From Candidatus Omnitrophota bacterium (GTDB lineage Bacteria; Omnitrophota; Gorgyraeia; Gygaellales; Profunditerraquicolaceae): 9,272 bases of DNA. The first letter of the stretch is position 1, and the number at the start of each line of letters is the position of its first letter. A program made the translations under genes and the position numbers. The stretch is taken from NCBI GenBank assembly GCA_017995695.1, contig JAGOIJ010000061.1, positions 1-9,272 on the forward strand. The letters run 5' to 3'. The notes under the pieces were generated by a model that was not told the DNA's origin, did not search any database, and saw only the letters and a list, made by a program, of their open reading frames with translations. Positions 6,240 to 9,272 of this stretch are shown in pieces.

Positions 6240-6276
6240 AAGGGGGCAAATCGAAAGGTTTGCCCCTTTGCTTTTG
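6240..6276 (+). terminator. Rho-independent terminator of the PEP-CTERM operon
   Basis: An 11-pair stem (6240-6250 with 6259-6269, one G-U pair) built on GGGGCAAA/TTTGCCCC with an 8-base loop is followed by TTTGCTTTTG. The stem is strong, and the position 60 bases after the last PEP-CTERM stop and before the next promoter fits the end of the transcript. Confidence 0.85.
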
Positions 6277-6283
6277 TGTATGT

Positions 6284-6300
6284 TCTAACCATAGGTTAGA
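6284..6300. promoter_or_regulatory. Candidate operator upstream of the sigma-70 promoter
   Basis: TCTAACC-ATA-GGTTAGA is a perfect inverted repeat with 7-base arms, ending 15 bases before the -35 box. Its symmetry and position suit a dimeric regulator; which one is unknown. Confidence 0.5.
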
Positions 6301-6315
6301 TAAAGAGTTTTACCC

Positions 6316-6344
6316 TTGACATAATGCCGGTTTAGTGTTATACT
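6316..6344 (+). promoter_or_regulatory. Sigma-70 promoter of the second operon
   Basis: TTGACA (6316-6321), a 17-base spacer, and TATACT (6339-6344) make a near-consensus housekeeping promoter. Transcription should start near 6351, about 30 bases ahead of the first gene. This separates the membrane protein/lipoprotein/kinase genes from the PEP-CTERM unit. Confidence 0.85.
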
Positions 6345-6381
6345 CTTATCCTCTCGCCAGGTTATAAACATTTTCCCCAAA

Positions 6382-7263
6382 ATGGATAAAAAAACCGGCT
6401 CTATTTTATTAAAAACAGTTATTTTGTCTCTTTCAAGCATACGACGCAACAAAATTTTGCTTGCGCCGTTTGTTTTGGGAGCCTTTTTCCAGATTAGCGC
6501 TCTGGTTGTTCTTTATCTTATCCCCCGCGCTCCCTTAAAAACAGTGCTTGGGCCTCCCATTAGAACGCTTTGGGGTGAGAAATTCCTGCATTATCCTGCC
6601 AATTTTATCCTTTTACCAAAGCTTAGCGCCTATGCCAATGTAGTCCTTTCCATTATTATCGGTTCATTCCTTACTGCAGTTGCCGTACTCATGGCGCAAG
6701 CAGTCTATCAGAAAAAGCAAATTAAACTTAAACCCATTACCAAAACAGCATTGCGGTCTTATATCCAGGTTTTCTTTGTTGTTTTTCTCTTTAATCTGGT
6801 GTTTTTTCTTTTGCAGAAGTTATTAAGTTCGGGTTTGCTGTCATATTTCTTGCAAGGGCACCGCACGTTCTTATTCTTGGGGCCTACGGTTTGGCTTGGG
6901 CCTCTGTGGATTGGCATTAACTTTGTGCTCGCTCTGTGCATTCAGGCAGTGTTTATGTACGCTATTCCATTTCTCCTTATAGGGAAAAAGCCGCTTTTGC
7001 AGGCAATTATTCATTCGTGTTTGTTTACGAAGAGGTATCTGCTGCAAACCTTGCTTTTGATTGGCATACCTTTATTATTGTTCCTACCGTTTCAGATCCT
7101 AATTAGTAATACAGCCTTTTTAATTAATAAATTATTCCCCGAGTTTATATTTTTGCTTTCATTGGCAGCCATTGTGTTTTCTGCGCTTGTGGTTGATGCC
7201 TTTACGTCTCTTGCAACAGCATTTTTTTACCTTGGCGTTGTTGACAGGGAAAAGAATTCATGA
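6382..7263 (+). CDS. Polytopic membrane protein of unknown function
   Basis: Protein of 293 residues, strongly hydrophobic, with about six membrane segments at roughly 26-47, 83-108, 128-148, 176-200, 221-242 and 253-285. The short basic N-terminus (MDKK...SIRRNK) is likely cytoplasmic. No catalytic motif is visible. The layout loosely recalls the multi-helix DUF4013 or glycerophosphodiester-phosphodiesterase membrane-domain families, but I would not assign either. No ribosome binding site precedes the ATG, and the leader is only about 30 bases. It overlaps the lipoprotein gene by four bases (ATGA), so the two are co-expressed and may form an envelope complex. Confident as a gene, not in function. 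Confidence 0.8.
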   Translation: MDKKTGSILLKTVILSLSSIRRNKILLAPFVLGAFFQISALVVLYLIPRAPLKTVLGPPIRTLWGEKFLHYPANFILLPKLSAYANVVLSIIIGSFLTAVAVLMAQAVYQKKQIKLKPITKTALRSYIQVFFVVFLFNLVFFLLQKLLSSGLLSYFLQGHRTFLFLGPTVWLGPLWIGINFVLALCIQAVFMYAIPFLLIGKKPLLQAIIHSCLFTKRYLLQTLLLIGIPLLLFLPFQILISNTAFLINKLFPEFIFLLSLAAIVFSALVVDAFTSLATAFFYLGVVDREKNS

Positions 7264-8096
7264 AAACAATACGTGTAGTGTTAACTATTTTGATGGGAGG
7301 TTTGCTTCTGGCTGGCTGTGGTATGGACCAGTATGCGATTGAGCGTCGCCATTGGCATATGATGCGCCAAGCCGAGAAGGTGTTCCGTAATCCTCATGCT
7401 TCTCCTCCGCAAGAGCTCAGCAGGGTTGTCGGCCTGTTAAAAGATTTTGCCGGAGATTTTCCTAATAATGCGCTTTCAGTAGAAGCTGAATTTACCATTG
7501 CCAAGCTTTATTTGGTAAAAAAAGAGTATACGCATGCCCGGGAGTATTTAAAAGAGTTGCTAGGCAAGTATGCTAAGGTAGATCCCGTTGCTTCCGAAAT
7601 TCATTTTTTAATGGGGAATTCATTTGAGTTGGAGGGAGACTGGGATCAGGCGTTGCAGCAGTACAAAACTATTATTGAGCGCTATCCCTTGACTATGCGC
7701 GGCTTGAGCGCTCCGATTTACATTTCGCAGTATTATAAAGTAAAATACCAGCCAGATCGTATGGTTGCGGCATTGCAGGAGGCCATTACTCATTACAAGG
7801 CGCTTTCCTTACGATATCCTAATTCCCCGCTATCGTACCGCACAGACATCTTAGTTGCGGAGTGTTTAATTGCGCTTAAGGATTGGAAGGGGGCTGTGGC
7901 GCATTTGGATTCAGTGCTTACTAAATATAAAGGTAAGGTCCCGCTTGATTCGGTTATGATCAATATGATTTTAATGTATAAAGATGAGCTTAAGGATATT
8001 GCGAAGGCAAAAGCGTTGTGTGAGCGCTTGATCCAAGAGTACCCTAAAAGCAAAGCTGTGCCCTTGGCGCAAGGAATACTTAAAGGAACAGAATAA
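7260..8096 (+). CDS. BamD/YfiO-like lipoprotein with tetratricopeptide-like repeats
   Basis: Protein of 278 residues with a type II signal peptide: LLLAGC is the lipobox, with the lipidated Cys at residue 20 and G-M-D after it, so an inner-membrane-retention Asp at +2 is absent and outer-membrane delivery is expected. The rest is helical, with repeated TPR-like units, for example LLKDFAGDFPNN (63-74), YLKELLGKYAKV (99-110), DWDQALQQYKTIIERYP (127-143), ALSLRYPNSP (181-190), DWKGAVAHLDSVLTKY (208-223) and AKALCERLIQEYPKS (254-268). This 'A..Y...I..YP' pattern is shared with BamD/YfiO and YbgF-type proteins, which act as scaffolds in envelope assembly, but the family member is not certain. The start overlaps the membrane protein stop (ATGA) with AGGGA upstream. 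Its stop overlaps the next start by one base (TAATG). Confidence 0.85.
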   Translation: MKTIRVVLTILMGGLLLAGCGMDQYAIERRHWHMMRQAEKVFRNPHASPPQELSRVVGLLKDFAGDFPNNALSVEAEFTIAKLYLVKKEYTHAREYLKELLGKYAKVDPVASEIHFLMGNSFELEGDWDQALQQYKTIIERYPLTMRGLSAPIYISQYYKVKYQPDRMVAALQEAITHYKALSLRYPNSPLSYRTDILVAECLIALKDWKGAVAHLDSVLTKYKGKVPLDSVMINMILMYKDELKDIAKAKALCERLIQEYPKSKAVPLAQGILKGTE

Positions 8097-9272
8097 TGAA
8101 AGAATTAATTAAAGAAACTAATGATCGAGACATCGCTACGATAAAAGATTTTCTTAATGCCAGTCTTAAGGAGATGATTGCCTTGCTTGAGGCTGAAAGC
8201 GGCTCATTATTCTTATTTGATTCTGAACAGCAGGAGCTGGTGTTGGATTCTTTTTATAATTCAGTGAATTTGCCAATTAAGGGTCTGCGCAGGCGCATCG
8301 GAGAGGGAGTAGCAGGCAAGATTGCGGATAACAAAAAGTCTGTTTTGGTTAAGGATATTAAGCAAGATAACCGTTTCAAGAAAAACGGGTTTACGCACTA
8401 CCACACCGATTCCTTTGTCGCTATACCACTTTTTGGGACGCGAGGATTTATCGGCATTATCAGCGTGACTGATAAGAAATCAGGCGAGCCATTTTCAGAA
8501 AAAGACTTACGCACAGCCGAGCTTATCGCACGCTACGCCTGCGCCACGGTTGATAAATTATTGCAATGTCAAACGCTGGAGCAGGAGAAGCAACTGCTAG
8601 AGAAGCAGAAAAACTTTTTAGAAAAGTATGCTTCGGTTGGCAAATTAGCCGCCGGGATTGTGCACGAAGTAAACAATCCTCTTGATGGCGTTATCAGATA
8701 TACCAATATGTTGTTAAGCCATGCCGATACCAACAATGTTGCGCGAGAATATATCGCCGAGATTAAGCAAGGGCTTAATAGGATTGCCGGGATCACTAAA
8801 TCGTTGCTTGAATTTTCACATCAGGTTAATTCATCGTCAGCGCCGAAGAACTATATTGAAGTCCATAAGCTTATCGATGATTCCTTGGAAATGCTTAGCG
8901 ACAAGCACTCTGACAGGGTGATGGTTACAAAGCGCTACGCAGAAAATGTGCCCCGCCTGCTTAACCTAGGGTTATCTCCCTTGATAAGGAATTTAATTAA
9001 GAATGCCTTTGACGCGATGCCGGCAGTCGGAACGCTTGAAATCACGACGGAAATTAAAGAAGGGCAGTTTATTGTTACATTCTATGATTCTGGGATTGGT
9101 ATTCCCGATGAATGCAAGCCGCGTATCTTTGAGCCGTTTTTTACTACTAAGACAAAAGGCCAGAATGCCGGCCTTTGGTTAGCCATGTGCAATGAAATCA
9201 TTAAGAAATATGACGGCCATATTAAAGTTGAAAGCAGCTTAGGGCGAGGAAGCCGCTTTAGCGTTTTTATCC
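8096..9272 (+). CDS. Cytoplasmic GAF-domain sensor histidine kinase, NtrB-like (3' truncated by the window)
   Basis: Open from the ATG at 8096 to the window edge (392 residues, no stop seen). A GAF domain covers about 15-155 (MIALLEAESGSLFLFD, GEGVAGKIADNKKSVLVKDI, SFVAIPLF), a coiled coil about 158-177, then the dimerisation/phosphoacceptor box with GIVHEVNNPLDGVIRY (H190). The ATPase domain shows the N box NLIKNAFDAM (299-308), the G1 box DSGIGIP (331-337), the FEPFFTTK box (345-352) and a changed G2 box, GLWLA in place of GLGLA (359-363). There is no membrane segment or HAMP domain, so it senses in the cytoplasm. HExxNPLxG kinases usually pair with sigma-54 activators. AAGGA at 8083-8087 precedes the start by 8 bases, and it overlaps the lipoprotein stop by one base. 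PrsK-like by context, but without that protein's membrane part. Confidence 0.9.
   Translation, partial: MKELIKETNDRDIATIKDFLNASLKEMIALLEAESGSLFLFDSEQQELVLDSFYNSVNLPIKGLRRRIGEGVAGKIADNKKSVLVKDIKQDNRFKKNGFTHYHTDSFVAIPLFGTRGFIGIISVTDKKSGEPFSEKDLRTAELIARYACATVDKLLQCQTLEQEKQLLEKQKNFLEKYASVGKLAAGIVHEVNNPLDGVIRYTNMLLSHADTNNVAREYIAEIKQGLNRIAGITKSLLEFSHQVNSSSAPKNYIEVHKLIDDSLEMLSDKHSDRVMVTKRYAENVPRLLNLGLSPLIRNLIKNAFDAMPAVGTLEITTEIKEGQFIVTFYDSGIGIPDECKPRIFEPFFTTKTKGQNAGLWLAMCNEIIKKYDGHIKVESSLGRGSRFSVFI

Noticed and set aside
8569..8921. Short frames on both strands inside the kinase gene
   Set aside because: They overlap the H box and N-terminal ATPase part of the kinase, and their products have no domain features.
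1..9272. tRNA or rRNA genes, CRISPR arrays, transposases, attachment sites
   Set aside because: No cloverleaf, repeat-spacer pattern, transposase motif or long terminal repeat was seen on reading through the window.

Overview
This is one strand (+) of a densely packed exosortase/PEP-CTERM locus. The organism is most likely an uncultured Gram-negative bacterium. A lipobox lipoprotein with tetratricopeptide-like repeats, an exosortase and its PEP-CTERM substrates all imply a cell envelope with an outer membrane. The moderate-to-low GC content, ATGA-type overlapping genes and mix of gene families recall Omnitrophota (PVC-related lineages) or Deltaproteobacteria-like MAGs. The taxon is an inference; nothing in the window, such as an rRNA gene, fixes it.

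Layout. (1) Positions 1-2823 are a head-to-tail cluster: the 3' end of a gene with a possible polysaccharide-deacetylase tail, a membrane family 2 glycosyltransferase, an exosortase with its Cys/Arg/His triad, and an EpsI-family (DUF3485) partner. The first junction and the exosortase-epsI junction overlap at ATGA, and the middle gap is about 24 bp. (2) Positions 2824-3214 are an AT-rich intergenic region. It carries a near-perfect sigma-54 (-24/-12) promoter at 3062-3077 and several inverted repeats upstream where an enhancer-binding protein could sit. (3) Positions 3215-6176 are the probable sigma-54 operon: a bacterial sugar transferase (phosphoglycosyl transferase) with a complete PEP-CTERM motif ahead of its catalytic domain, then three secreted proteins each ending in a PEP-CTERM anchor. 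A strong Rho-independent terminator at 6240-6274 closes the unit. (4) Positions 6284-6344 hold a 17-bp inverted repeat and a textbook sigma-70 promoter (TTGACA-N17-TATACT). (5) Positions 6382 to the end are a second operon: a polytopic membrane protein, a TPR-like lipoprotein and a cytoplasmic GAF-histidine kinase that runs off the window.

How it may work together. The glycosyltransferases make an envelope or extracellular polysaccharide. PEP-CTERM proteins are exported by Sec, held by the C-terminal helix, and processed by the exosortase. The NtrB-like kinase at the right end, together with a sigma-54 promoter in front of the PEP-CTERM operon, resembles the known PrsK/PrsR/RpoN control of PEP-CTERM genes, although this kinase lacks the membrane region of classical PrsK. 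The most unusual object is the sugar transferase with an internal PEP-CTERM signal. Its predicted topology (N-terminus outside, catalytic domain inside) would make it a possible direct exosortase substrate and would physically tie protein sorting to the start of glycan synthesis.
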